Below are positions 8,962 through 17,535 of a stretch of 55,761 bases of DNA, piece after piece. The stretch is from Nocardia vermiculata NBRC 100427 (GTDB lineage: Bacteria > Actinomycetota > Actinomycetes > Mycobacteriales > Mycobacteriaceae): NCBI RefSeq assembly GCF_001613265.1, contig NZ_BDCA01000038.1:1-55761 (forward strand), in the 5' to 3' direction. Each line of letters opens with the position of its first letter. The first letter of the stretch is position 1. Position numbers and translations under genes: made by a program. A model generated the notes under the pieces. It made no database searches and was not told the DNA's origin. It was given only the letters and a program-made list of their open reading frames with translations.

Positions 8962-9129
8962 ATGACCGCTTCACCCCGCGCCGAACGCCCCACGGATACC
9001 GAAACCGTGGCGCTGATCGACGCACCTCACCCCGCCGTGCACGTCGAATTCCGGGCAGGCGACCCGGAACGCCGGGCCCGGGTGCGCGCGGTGATGGCCC
9101 GGGTGGGTAACCGACTCGACCATTGCTGA
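8962..9129 (+). CDS. Possible small hypothetical protein
   Basis: A 55-residue frame, hydrophilic and Arg-rich, without recognisable domains. GGGAG lies only 2 nt before the ATG, too close for good ribosome binding, but a CACACT hexamer sits 7 nt upstream as in the leaderless genes of this window. It may be real or a chance frame in the 560-bp gap between the desaturase and the small membrane protein. Confidence 0.35.
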   Translation: MTASPRAERPTDTETVALIDAPHPAVHVEFRAGDPERRARVRAVMARVGNRLDHC

Positions 9130-9146
9130 CCACCGGATACCGCCGT

Positions 9147-9173
9147 CCCCCGCGAAATCGTTGTCGCGTGGGG
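9147..9173. other. Hairpin downstream of small frame
   Basis: CCCCGCGA and TCGCGTGGGG can pair with one bulge around an 8-nt loop. No T-rich tail follows on either strand, so a terminator role is uncertain. The rest of 9130-9403 shows nothing except a TACACT hexamer at 9367-9372, a possible -10 box for the next gene. Confidence 0.3.
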
Positions 9174-9403
9174 CGGTTCGTTCGGCTCGGCCAACGGGCC
9201 CCGCAGCGTAGTCCACCAGCACCCTCGCGATACCCGATGTGCGCGGGTCGTCGCGAGACGGACACCTGCACAGTGCGATTCACGGGGCGCGCGGATCGTG
9301 CACCACTGCGGAACCGACGGACGACTTACGCGAGTTTCGGTGCGTGAGAACACCGGGACGGGCGCGTACACTCTGCGGATCCAATTGGAAAGGGATCCGC
9401 AGC

Positions 9404-9781
9404 ATGGACGCGGTGATCACGGAAGTTGCGGTCGAAGGTAAGCGGCTCATCGACGAGGCGTGGCTGGGGCGGATCAGCCGTGAACAGGCAGTGCACCGGT
9501 TCGTTCAGGTCGGTGACGGGATGGTCGAGTTCGACACCGCCGCCGATATCGTGGACGACGGGCTGGCCTGGCTCGACTCCCATGCCACCCGATTCCGGCT
9601 GTTGGGGTGGTGCTCCTGGCTGGAACTACCGGTATTCGGCGGTCTGGCGATCCTGGGGGTGTTCACCGGTGACTATCTGGCGACCGGCTTCTCACTGATT
9701 CTGCTGGCTGCATTACAGCTGGTACATCGGCACATCGGTCCGTACCGGACGCCCATCGCACGGCGGCAGCGCAGCCACTGA
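9404..9781 (+). CDS. Small membrane protein of unknown function
   Basis: A 125-residue protein that I do not recognise. Residues 1-60 form a charged, helical cytoplasmic segment (KRLIDEAWLGRISREQAVHRF). Two hydrophobic stretches at about 65-85 and 88-108 (LGWCSWLELPVFGGLAILGV and ATGFSLILLAALQLV) are probable transmembrane helices, followed by a basic tail. The ATG at 9404 is chosen because GGAAAGGGA lies upstream at about 8 nt. Its last 69 bp overlap the 3' end of the convergent ogt gene. Confidence 0.7.
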   Translation: MDAVITEVAVEGKRLIDEAWLGRISREQAVHRFVQVGDGMVEFDTAADIVDDGLAWLDSHATRFRLLGWCSWLELPVFGGLAILGVFTGDYLATGFSLILLAALQLVHRHIGPYRTPIARRQRSH

Positions 9782-10285
9782 CGACGGCTGACGCGCGACG
9801 GTACCGTGCTCGAGTTCCAGCAACCTTCGCTTGCCGGCGAGGCCGCCGGCATAACCGGTGAGGCTCCCGTTCGCACCGATCACGCGGTGGCAGGGCCGCA
9901 CGATCAGAACCGGATTCGCGCCGATTGCAGCACCGACCGCCCGGACCGCGGCCCTCGGGGCACCGATCCGCTCGGCGATCCTCCCGTAGGTAGTGGTTCG
10001 GCCGTACGGTATTTCGTCCAGCGCCTGCCAGACGCGGCGCCGGAATTCACTGCCCCCGACGGCGTAGTCCACCTCGAATCGGGTCCGTTCCCCGGCGAAG
10101 TAGGCATCCAGCTGATCGCGGACCGAGGCGAACGCGGCATCGTCGCGGGCCCATTGCGTACCGACGACCACCGCCGACCCGGATCCCGCGACGGACAACG
10201 CCGACAACACCGTTCCGGCCGGGGCTCTTTCACCCGCGAGCACAAGTTCGCCGAGCGGACTCGACATGGTCGTGTAGACCGTCAT
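9713..10285 (-). CDS. ogt: Methylated-DNA--protein-cysteine methyltransferase
   Basis: A 190-residue suicide DNA-repair protein that takes the methyl group from O6-methylguanine or O4-methylthymine onto its own cysteine. The active-site motif PCHRVIG is present with Cys132, preceded by the DNA-binding winged helix (YGRTTTYGRIAERIGAPRAARAV-like region around 94-118). GGAAGGA lies 6 nt before the ATG at 10285; the longer frame to 10363 lacks such a site. The C-terminal ~25 residues extend past the usual family end and overlap the convergent membrane-protein gene. Confidence 0.93.
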   Translation of the reverse strand: MTVYTTMSSPLGELVLAGERAPAGTVLSALSVAGSGSAVVVGTQWARDDAAFASVRDQLDAYFAGERTRFEVDYAVGGSEFRRRVWQALDEIPYGRTTTYGRIAERIGAPRAAVRAVGAAIGANPVLIVRPCHRVIGANGSLTGYAGGLAGKRRLLELEHGTVARQPSSVAALPPCDGRPVRTDVPMYQL

Positions 10286-10422
10286 CGCTGATCCTTCCGG
10301 TATTCGATTCCCATACCCCAATCTTCCGGAGTGCGGCAGCGAATACCGGCGGAAATCAGACATCAGACCCGACGGCCTCGCCTGGCCCTACCCTCGCTCG
10401 CGCCACTGCCGGCGTCGACAGC

Positions 10423-11895
10423 TCACACGTTCTGCAGTACCGGCGTCCGCCGAACCGGTTTCAGCGTCTTGTCCAGATTCGTCCGCAGCGTGGTGGCCGA
10501 ATCCAGCAGGTAGTTCTGCCGAACCTTCCACGGATGCCGATCGCCCTGGCGCGGGAAGTCCCCGATGGAGCGCTGAATGTAGCCCGCGGCGAGATCGAGT
10601 AGCGGCCGTTCGTCGAGTCCGGTCTCCGGTTCCGGCGCGACCGCCGGATAACCACGCCGGTCCATATGGGCGATCACCTTACACACCAGCCGCGAGGTGA
10701 GGTCGGCGCGCAGCGTCCACGACGCATTGGTGTAGCCGATGCAGACCGCGAAATTGGGGACGCCGGTAAGCATCGTCCCCTGCCAGACGAAACGATCCGA
10801 CAGCTCCACCGGCACGCCGTCGACCTCCAGCGAGATACCGCCGAAGGCGAGAAGTTTCAGCCCGGTGGCCGAGACCACGGCATCGGCCTGCAGCACCCGG
10901 CCGGACTTCAACCGGATCCCTTCGGGGACGAACGTATCGATGTGATCGGTGACAACCTCGGCCTTGCCCTTGCGCATGGCCTTGAAGAAATCGGCGTCGG
11001 GCACCGCACACAGGCGCTGATCCCACGGGTTGTATTCCGGGGTGAAATGCTCGGCGACCAGCTTCTCGTCCTTCAGGATTCGGGTGGTCAATCCGGTGAG
11101 CAGGGCGCGCGCGGCCTGCGGGCGACGTCGGCAGTACTGGTAGAAGCCGACGTTGAACAGAATGTTCTTGATTCGAATCACCCGGTGCGCGAGCTTCGGC
11201 GGCAGCAGTTCGCGAATCCGGTCGGCCCGCTTGTCGCGACCGGGCACCGCGGAAATCCAGGTCGGCGAGCGCTGCAACATGGTCACCTGCTCCGCCTGCT
11301 CGGCCATGGCCGGAACCAGGGTCACGGCCGTGGCCCCACTCCCGATCACGACGACCTTCCGGCCGGTGTAGTCGAAGTCCGCCGGCCAGAACTGCGGATG
11401 AACCATGGTTCCGGAAAAGTCTTCGACCCCCGGGAAGTCGGGCGCGTGCCCCTGGTCGTAGTCGTAGTAACCGGCGCACGAGTACAGGAAACGGCAGCTC
11501 AGGGTGCGAGTCTCGGCACCCTGCCGCACAGTGAGAGTCCACCTCGAGGCCGCACTCGACCACTGCGCCGCAACCACTTTCGTACCGAAACGAATCTTCT
11601 CGTCGATGCCGTGCCGCCGGGCCGTCTCGGTGATGTAGCGCAGGATCGAGGGCCCGTCGGCAATGGATTTCGCATCGCGCCACGGCTCGAACGGGTAACC
11701 GAGGGTGAACATATCCGAATCCGAGCGAACCCCCGGGTACCGGAACAGATCCCAGGTGCCGCCCAGCGATTCGCGTGCCTCGAGGATCGCATACGACTTC
11801 CCCGGCAGTTCGGTCTGGACGCGGTAGCCGGCCCCGATTCCGGACAGCCCGGCACCCACGATCACGACATCGACATATTCACCAGCAGCGGTCAT
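10423..11895 (-). CDS. EthA-like FAD-containing Baeyer-Villiger monooxygenase
   Basis: A 490-residue NADPH/FAD monooxygenase closely resembling M. tuberculosis EthA, which inserts oxygen next to ketones and oxidises thioamides. It has the FAD-binding VVIVGAGLSGIGAG at the N-terminus, the GGTWDLFRYPGVRSDSDM segment, the Baeyer-Villiger fingerprint (FSGTMVHPQFWP), the NADPH-binding VVVIGSGATAVTLVPA and the conserved YTNASWTLRADL. The ATG at 11895 is chosen from the family N-terminus. It is divergent from an AraC-type gene 69 bp away, the probable regulator. Whether it is the true EthA orthologue or a paralogue cannot be told from this window. Confidence 0.92.
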   Translation of the reverse strand: MTAAGEYVDVVIVGAGLSGIGAGYRVQTELPGKSYAILEARESLGGTWDLFRYPGVRSDSDMFTLGYPFEPWRDAKSIADGPSILRYITETARRHGIDEKIRFGTKVVAAQWSSAASRWTLTVRQGAETRTLSCRFLYSCAGYYDYDQGHAPDFPGVEDFSGTMVHPQFWPADFDYTGRKVVVIGSGATAVTLVPAMAEQAEQVTMLQRSPTWISAVPGRDKRADRIRELLPPKLAHRVIRIKNILFNVGFYQYCRRRPQAARALLTGLTTRILKDEKLVAEHFTPEYNPWDQRLCAVPDADFFKAMRKGKAEVVTDHIDTFVPEGIRLKSGRVLQADAVVSATGLKLLAFGGISLEVDGVPVELSDRFVWQGTMLTGVPNFAVCIGYTNASWTLRADLTSRLVCKVIAHMDRRGYPAVAPEPETGLDERPLLDLAAGYIQRSIGDFPRQGDRHPWKVRQNYLLDSATTLRTNLDKTLKPVRRTPVLQNV

Positions 11896-11901
11896 GGTTC
11901 C

Positions 11902-11907
11902 AGTGTG
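11902..11907 (-). promoter_or_regulatory. Possible -10 box of the monooxygenase gene
   Basis: CACACT on the minus strand lies 6 nt before the ATG at 11895. It is a weaker match (no T in the first position) to the TANNNT boxes that mark leaderless genes elsewhere in the window. Confidence 0.3.
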
Positions 11908-11928
11908 CTGCCAACTGCGGCCGGTTTC

Positions 11929-11964
11929 TTGACTTTGCACGACAAGTATTTGACTCTGGATGAC
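11929..11964. promoter_or_regulatory. Tandem direct repeat, likely AraC-type operator
   Basis: TTGACTTTGCACGAC (11929-11943) and TTGACTCTGGATGAC (11950-11964) are identical at 12 of 15 positions and repeat with a 21-bp period, two helical turns. AraC-family proteins bind direct repeats of this kind. The second copy ends at the regulator's start codon and the pair lies 34 bp upstream of the divergent monooxygenase start, so both genes could be controlled. Confidence 0.55.
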
Positions 11965-12975
11965 ATGTCGGTGATCAGATCCGCCGGTTTGCGCGGATTC
12001 CGAGCGACCGTGGCCGAATTGGGCGGTAACGCGGAGGAATACGCCACGGCCTCCGGCCTGCCGGTCGCGGCGCTGGACGCCGACGATCTGCTGGTATCGG
12101 ATCAGGCGATGGCGATCGCCTTCGAGGTGGCCGCCGACCGACTGGACTGCCCCGACCTTGGCCTGCGTATCGCGGCCCGGCAGGATCTGGGGATGCTGGG
12201 CCCGCTGGCCTTGGCGATTCGCAGTTCCCCCACCCTTGCCGACGCGTTGGAATGCACCTCACGCTATCTGTTCGTCCATGCGCGTTCGCTGCGGCTGGCC
12301 ATCGAGCCGGACCCGTACGGCGAACGCGGAATCACGGCCCTGCACTACGGCGTACACCCCGGGCTGCCGACCCTGGTCCAAGGCACCGACGTGGGCCTGG
12401 GCTTTCTGCATCGCACGCTGATCCGTTTGGTCGACGGCCCGTACGGCTTGCGCTCGGTGGAATTGCCCTACCGTCCCCCGGCGCCACGTGCGGCATACGA
12501 GGATTTCTTCGGCGCCCCGGTCCGTTTCGAGCGGCCCGCTGCCGTACTGCGGATTCCGAGCAGCCTCACACATCGAGCGATCGCCGGCGGCGACGAGAAT
12601 CTGCGCCGGCTGGCAATGGCGTTCCTGGCCGAACAGGCCGGCGACGCCGGCGCGCAGACGGTGCCGCGGGTGCGGGCGGCCGTGCAGCAGTTGCTGGGCA
12701 CCACGGCGCCCGGGATAGGTTCGGTGGCACGGCTGCTGGCCGTCCATCCACGCACCTTGCAGCGCCGCCTGGCAACCGAGCAGACCAGCTTCGCCGCGAT
12801 CGTCGACGAGGTGCGCCGCAGCGAGGCGCGGCGCTATCTGACCACCACGGACCTGCCGATGAGCCAGATCGCCTCACTGCTCGGTCTGGCCGAGCAGGCC
12901 ACACTGACCCGGTGCGCGCGGCGCTGGTGGAGTACCACGCCCACCGCGGTGCGGCGGGGCCGAGCGCGACCGTGA
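11965..12975 (+). CDS. AraC-family transcriptional regulator
   Basis: A 336-residue regulator with an N-terminal ligand-sensing domain of the arabinose_bd/OruR type (about residues 10-200, including LGLRIAARQDLGMLGPLALAIRSSPTL) and a C-terminal double helix-turn-helix (about 235-330, SVARLLAVHPRTLQRRLATEQTSFAAIVDEVRRSEARRYL). The ATG at 11965 begins just after the second copy of a 21-bp-spaced direct repeat. In mycobacteria such regulators often sit divergent to flavin monooxygenases, so it probably senses a substrate of the adjacent EthA-like enzyme. Confidence 0.9.
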   Translation: MSVIRSAGLRGFRATVAELGGNAEEYATASGLPVAALDADDLLVSDQAMAIAFEVAADRLDCPDLGLRIAARQDLGMLGPLALAIRSSPTLADALECTSRYLFVHARSLRLAIEPDPYGERGITALHYGVHPGLPTLVQGTDVGLGFLHRTLIRLVDGPYGLRSVELPYRPPAPRAAYEDFFGAPVRFERPAAVLRIPSSLTHRAIAGGDENLRRLAMAFLAEQAGDAGAQTVPRVRAAVQQLLGTTAPGIGSVARLLAVHPRTLQRRLATEQTSFAAIVDEVRRSEARRYLTTTDLPMSQIASLLGLAEQATLTRCARRWWSTTPTAVRRGRARP

Positions 12976-12992
12976 TCACGGCCGGGCCCAGA

Positions 12993-13475
12993 TCAGTGCT
13001 TGATGCTCGGATCCCACATGCTCGCGACGAGGGAGAACCCCTCGATGGAGCTCAGCGGCACGATCGCCTCGTAGGTGCGCTGATAGCCGGTGCTCGTGAT
13101 GCGCCAACGACCGTCGGCCTCGCGGCGGTAGGTATCGCGGTAGTAGGCCGCACCGCGGATCCACACCTTGTAATCGGGGACGATGACCGTATCTTCCATC
13201 GCCCAACTGCCGGACGCGGTGTCACCGTCGATCGCTATTTCGGGATGGTTCGCGATATGCGAGGTGATCATCGTGCCCGACATCGCGCCGCTCAAGTATT
13301 CGACGACGGCGTCACGACCGGTGAACTGCAGCGGCCGCCCACCCGACGGGGATCCGTAGTCCGCGACGATGTCCACGGCGAGGGTATCGGCGAATTCGTC
13401 CCATTTACGCAAATCCAGCGTCCGCAGATAGCGGTATTTCAATGAACGAATCTCTTCCAACGCAACGAGATCCAC
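12993..13475 (-). CDS. SnoaL-like (NTF2-fold) protein
   Basis: A 160-residue protein of the SnoaL_4/NTF2-like group, a cone-shaped fold found in hydratases, isomerases and ring-modifying enzymes. The typical start (DLVALEEIRSLKYRYLRTLDLRKWDEFADTL) and the ITSHIANHPEIAIDGDTASGSWAMEDT core are present. Two GTG starts compete: 13484 and 13475. The latter is preferred because AGGAGG lies 8 nt before it and it gives the family-typical N-terminus. The following gene in the same direction upstream is an SDR; the gap of about 98 bp leaves co-transcription possible. Substrate is unknown. Confidence 0.82.
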   Translation of the reverse strand: MDLVALEEIRSLKYRYLRTLDLRKWDEFADTLAVDIVADYGSPSGGRPLQFTGRDAVVEYLSGAMSGTMITSHIANHPEIAIDGDTASGSWAMEDTVIVPDYKVWIRGAAYYRDTYRREADGRWRITSTGYQRTYEAIVPLSSIEGFSLVASMWDPSIKH

Positions 13476-13573
13476 CGCTGCCACCTCCTGATGTCGACCC
13501 GGCTCCGCCAGCAGAATAGAACACGTTCCGCCCCGGCAACCGGGGTCGACCGGTCACCGGGACTGCACGCCGG

Positions 13574-14344
13574 TCAGGCGTGCGTACCGCCGTCGATGCG
13601 CACCTCGGTGCCGGTGATGAACGCACCGTCGTCGGAGGCCAGCATCGCGACGACACCGGCGACGGTGTCGGGCGCGGCGAATCCCTGGCCGAGTATCGGC
13701 ATGAGTTTGGTGAACAGCCCGAAATCGGCGTCCTCGGGCAGCCCCGGCCCCCGGCCGTCGGTCATATCGCTGGAGATCGAGCCGGGCGCCACCGCCACGG
13801 CACGCAGGCCCTGCTTGCCGTATTCGACGGCCAGCGCATGCGTCATCGACATGATGCCGCCCTTGGACGCGGCATAGGCGGCCATGTACGGATGCGCGAA
13901 ATAGGTGGAGGTGGAGGCGAAGTTCACGATCACGCCGCGGCCGGATTCCAACAGCGCCGGCAGCGATTCCCGGATCATCAGGAAGGTGCCGGTGAGATTG
14001 GTGGTGATGATCCGGTTCCAGTCCGCGAGCGGCATCTCGTGGGTGTGCGCGGAGCGCAGGATGCCGGCGGCATTGACCAGCGCGTCCAGTCCACCCAGCG
14101 TTTCCAGCGCCGTGCCCACGCCGGCCCGCACCGAATCCTCGTCGGAGATATCGATGACCACGGTGCTCAACCGGTCCGCACGACCTTGTTCGGCGGCCTG
14201 CTGCATCGTCTCGGCCAGTCCCGCATCGTTGACATCGGCGCCGACCACGGTGCCGCCCTCGGACAGAATACGATGCACGGTGGCCCGGCCGATGCCGGAT
14301 CCGGCGCCGGTGATCAAGACACGGCGATCGGCGAAACGCTCCAT
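13574..14344 (-). CDS. Short-chain dehydrogenase/reductase
   Basis: A 256-residue classical SDR oxidoreductase. It has the nucleotide-binding TGAGSGIGRAT motif (12-22), the NAAG motif, the catalytic Ser region (VNFASTSTYF) and YAASKGG with Tyr and Lys, then the VAPGSISSDM segment and the C-terminal GTEVRIDGGTHA. Asp at the end of the second strand (GADVND) suggests NAD(H) preference. GGAG upstream supports the ATG at 14344. The substrate cannot be assigned; the neighbouring SnoaL-like protein suggests a shared small-molecule pathway. Confidence 0.9.
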   Translation of the reverse strand: MERFADRRVLITGAGSGIGRATVHRILSEGGTVVGADVNDAGLAETMQQAAEQGRADRLSTVVIDISDEDSVRAGVGTALETLGGLDALVNAAGILRSAHTHEMPLADWNRIITTNLTGTFLMIRESLPALLESGRGVIVNFASTSTYFAHPYMAAYAASKGGIMSMTHALAVEYGKQGLRAVAVAPGSISSDMTDGRGPGLPEDADFGLFTKLMPILGQGFAAPDTVAGVVAMLASDDGAFITGTEVRIDGGTHA

Positions 14345-14617
14345 GGCGAAATCTCCTCGAATGGGTGGCTGAAACTGCCGCCATACTAACCGGCCAAGCG
14401 CTTGTTCGGCAGCACACTGCAGCAGCCCACCGCGACGCCCGGTTGCGCATGCCGGATTGATCGCGCGGTGCTACTGCCGAACCCGGAATTCCGTGGGAGC
14501 ATAGGTCTGTTTCCGCAGATCACAACCGATCGGACAAACCGGGCGCACGGCGGCATTCGGACCATTTGATCTTGTCGCGGTGCCACACTCGAACATGGTT
14601 GGGCTCGAGGAGGAACT

Positions 14618-16357
14618 GTGACAAGAGCACCGTCTCGCCGCGCCGCCGAGATCGAGGCCGAGCGGCCCTATCCCAGGCGGGTAGCGCCGAAGGGTTCGCA
14701 GATCTGGACGATCGTCAACACCACCGATCCGAAACTTCTCGGCGTCATGTACATCGTGACCTCGATGACGTTTTTCCTGATCGGCGGCCTGATGGCGTTG
14801 CTGATGCGCGGCGAGCTGGCCAGACCGGGACTGCAGTTCCTCTCCCCGGAGCAGTTCAATCAGCTGTTCACCATGCACGGCACGATCATGCTGTTGTTCT
14901 ACGCCACGCCGATCGTGTTCGGATTCGCCAACTGCATCCTGCCGTTGCAGATCGGGGCGCCCGACGTGGCCTTCCCTCGCCTGAACGCACTCAGCTACTG
15001 GCTCTACCTGTTCGGCGCCGCCCTCGCCACCGCCGGATTCATCACTCCCGGCGGCGCCGCCGACTTCGGCTGGACGGCGTACACGCCGCTGTCGGACATC
15101 GTGCACTCCCCCGGTGTCGGCGGCGATTTCTGGATCATGGGCGTCGCATTGTCCGGCGTCGGCACCATTCTGGGCGCGGTCAACATGATCACCACGGTCG
15201 TCTGCCTGCGCTGCCCCGGCATGACGCCGTTCCGTATGCCGATCTTCACCTGGAACATCCTGGTCACCAGCATTCTGGTCCTGCTGGCCTTCCCGTTGCT
15301 GACCGCCGCACTGATGGGCTTGCTGGTGGACCGCCATATGGGCGGTCACATCTTCGACGCGGGCAACGGCGGCATGCTGCTGTACCAGCATCTGTTCTGG
15401 TACTTCGGCCATCCCGAGGTCTATATCGTGGCGCTGCCCTTCTTCGGGATCATCACCGAGATCATCCCGGTGTTCAGCCGGAAACCGGTGTTCGGCTACA
15501 CCACATTGGTCTTCGCGACCATCTCGATCGCGGCACTGTCGGCGGCGGTCTGGGCGCACCACATGTATGCCACCGGCGCGGTGCTGCTGCCGTTCTTCTC
15601 GTTCATGACCTTCATGATCGCCGTCCCCACCGGAGTGAAGTTCTTCAACTGGATCGGCACCATGTGGAAGGGCCAGCTGACCTTCGAAACGCCCATGCTG
15701 TGGTCGCTCGGTTTCGTCGTCACCTTCCTGTTCGGTGGCCTGTCGGGCGTGATCCTCGCCAGCCCGCCCCTGGACTTCCACGTCACCGACACCTATTTCG
15801 TCGTCGCCCATTTCCACTACGTCCTGTTCGGCACCATCGTGTTCGCCACCTTCGCCGGGATCTACTTCTGGTTCCCGAAGCTCACCGGCCGGCTGTTGAA
15901 CGAGCGGCTCGGAAAGATCCACTTCTGGACGACCTTCCTGGGATTCCACACCACTTTCCTGGTCCAGCACTGGCTGGGCGCGGAAGGTATGCCGCGGCGT
16001 TATGCCGACTATCTGCCGAGCGACGGCTTCACCACGCTCAACACGGTATCCACGATCGGTTCGTTCATCCTCGGACTGTCGATGGTGACCTTCGTCTGGA
16101 ACGTCTTCCGCAGTTACCGCTACGGCGAGGTCGTGGCCGTGGACGATCCGTGGGGCTACGGCAACTCGCTCGAGTGGGCGACGAGCTGCCCGCCCCCGCG
16201 GCACAACTTCTACGAACTGCCCCGGATCCGTTCGGAGCGACCGGCTTTCGAACTGCACTATCCGCACATGTCGGATCGGATGCGAGCCGAATCGCACGTC
16301 GGCTGGGGCACACCGAAACCCGATCCGGCGAAGGACAAGGCGACCACGACGTCCTGA
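14618..16357 (+). CDS. ctaD: Cytochrome c oxidase subunit I
   Basis: A 579-residue, about 12-helix membrane protein, the catalytic subunit of the aa3 oxidase in the cytochrome bcc-aa3 branch. Haem and copper ligands are visible: the TMHGTIM histidine (haem a), HPEVYI with the cross-linked His and Tyr (CuB), WAHHMYATG (two CuB histidines) and AHFHYVLFG (haem a3 and haem a). GAGGAGGAA just upstream supports the GTG at 14618. It stands alone; subunits II-IV are encoded elsewhere, as usual in Mycobacteriales. The 272 bp upstream carry no gene or clear regulatory motif. Confidence 0.97.
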   Translation: MTRAPSRRAAEIEAERPYPRRVAPKGSQIWTIVNTTDPKLLGVMYIVTSMTFFLIGGLMALLMRGELARPGLQFLSPEQFNQLFTMHGTIMLLFYATPIVFGFANCILPLQIGAPDVAFPRLNALSYWLYLFGAALATAGFITPGGAADFGWTAYTPLSDIVHSPGVGGDFWIMGVALSGVGTILGAVNMITTVVCLRCPGMTPFRMPIFTWNILVTSILVLLAFPLLTAALMGLLVDRHMGGHIFDAGNGGMLLYQHLFWYFGHPEVYIVALPFFGIITEIIPVFSRKPVFGYTTLVFATISIAALSAAVWAHHMYATGAVLLPFFSFMTFMIAVPTGVKFFNWIGTMWKGQLTFETPMLWSLGFVVTFLFGGLSGVILASPPLDFHVTDTYFVVAHFHYVLFGTIVFATFAGIYFWFPKLTGRLLNERLGKIHFWTTFLGFHTTFLVQHWLGAEGMPRRYADYLPSDGFTTLNTVSTIGSFILGLSMVTFVWNVFRSYRYGEVVAVDDPWGYGNSLEWATSCPPPRHNFYELPRIRSERPAFELHYPHMSDRMRAESHVGWGTPKPDPAKDKATTTS

Positions 16358-16417
16358 ACTCGTTCGGCTCATCAGTGCACAACACGCAAAACACCCACCG
16401 TGGATCGAACCACTCGC

Positions 16418-16423
16418 TAGCCT
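16418..16423 (+). promoter_or_regulatory. -10 box, leaderless start at 16431
   Basis: TAGCCT ends 7 nt before the ATG at 16431 and no Shine-Dalgarno sequence is present, pointing to a leaderless mRNA. Confidence 0.45.
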
Positions 16424-16430
16424 GTGACAG

Positions 16431-17525
16431 ATGATTTCGACGCTCGTCTGGGGCACCGGCAATGTCGGCCGGGCCGCCATTCGCGCCGTGGACGCACATC
16501 CGGCGCTGACGCTCTCCGGAGTGCTGGTTCATAATCCGGACAAGGTCGGCCGCGATGCCGGCCACCTCGCCGGACTCGATCGCACCCTCGGTGTCGTAGC
16601 CACCGCCGATATCGACGACATACTGCGCCGCCCACCACGCGCCGTCGTCTACGCCGCCTCTGGTGATATCCGACCCGATGACGCCCTGCGCGATATCGTC
16701 TCCCTGCTGCGGGCCGGTGTCGTCGTCGTCACCCCTGCGCTGTACGCGCTCTACGACCCGCGCCACGCACCCGCGGAACTCCGCGACCCGGTGACCGCAG
16801 CGATCGACTCCGGTGGTGGCTCACTGTTCGTCTCCGGCGTGGACCCGGGATGGGGTAACGATGTGCTGCCGCTGCTGCTCAGCGGGCTGGGCCGCCGCAT
16901 CGACACGATCCGCTGCCAGGAGATCTTCGACTACACCACCTACGACCAGCCCGATTCGGTGCGCTACCTGGTCGGCATGGGGCAGCCGATGGACTATGTC
17001 CCCCCGATGACCGCCCCCGGCGTGCCGACCATGGTGTGGGGCGGACAGCTCCGGCTGCTGGCCCGGGGGCTCGGTGTCGAACTGGACGAGATCCGGGAGA
17101 CGCTGGACCGCCGGGCCCTCGACACCACGGTGCACACCGCGGCGATGGGGGAATTCGAGGCGGGCACTCAGGGGGCGGTGCGTTTCGAGGTCCAGGGCAT
17201 CGTCGGCGGGCAGCCGCGTCTGATCATCGAGCACATCACCCGTATCCATCCGGACTGCGCGACGGATTGGCCCCTGCCACCGGACGGGGCCGGCGCGCAT
17301 CGGGTCGTACTCGAGGGCGACCCGCGGATCGAGGTGACCGTGGCCGCCGAGACCGAGGGCGGAAACCGCGCCGCCGGCGGAAACGCCACGGCCGTGGCCC
17401 GGCTCGTCAACGCCATCGAATGGCTGGCCGCCGCCGAGCCCGGTCTCTACGACGCACTCGATGTCCCGCTGCGCCCGGCGCCCGGACTGTTCGGCATCGA
17501 ACCGCGAAAAGCACCGCACGAGTAA
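16431..17525 (+). CDS. NAD(P)-dependent amine-dehydrogenase-like protein
   Basis: A 364-residue protein of the dihydrodipicolinate-reductase-like superfamily, similar to the group named NAD(P)H-dependent amine dehydrogenases. It opens with a Rossmann nucleotide-binding motif (LVWGTGNVGRAAIRAV) and has the SGVDPGWGNDVLPLLLSGL segment typical of this group. Reaction and substrate are unknown. The gene downstream starts only 10 bp after its stop, so the two are probably an operon with linked function. Confidence 0.85.
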   Translation: MISTLVWGTGNVGRAAIRAVDAHPALTLSGVLVHNPDKVGRDAGHLAGLDRTLGVVATADIDDILRRPPRAVVYAASGDIRPDDALRDIVSLLRAGVVVVTPALYALYDPRHAPAELRDPVTAAIDSGGGSLFVSGVDPGWGNDVLPLLLSGLGRRIDTIRCQEIFDYTTYDQPDSVRYLVGMGQPMDYVPPMTAPGVPTMVWGGQLRLLARGLGVELDEIRETLDRRALDTTVHTAAMGEFEAGTQGAVRFEVQGIVGGQPRLIIEHITRIHPDCATDWPLPPDGAGAHRVVLEGDPRIEVTVAAETEGGNRAAGGNATAVARLVNAIEWLAAAEPGLYDALDVPLRPAPGLFGIEPRKAPHE

Positions 17526-17535
17526 AGGACACAGC

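Noticed and set aside
10666..11964. The long N-terminal part of the frame that ends as the AraC regulator
   Set aside because: It is antisense to the EthA-like gene; the regulator's family similarity begins only at the ATG at 11965.
14471..16480. A 669-codon frame on the minus strand and a 622-codon plus-strand frame over ctaD
   Set aside because: Both are shadows of ctaD, whose haem and copper ligands are all present; their products are low-complexity (Asp/Gly/His- or Arg-rich).
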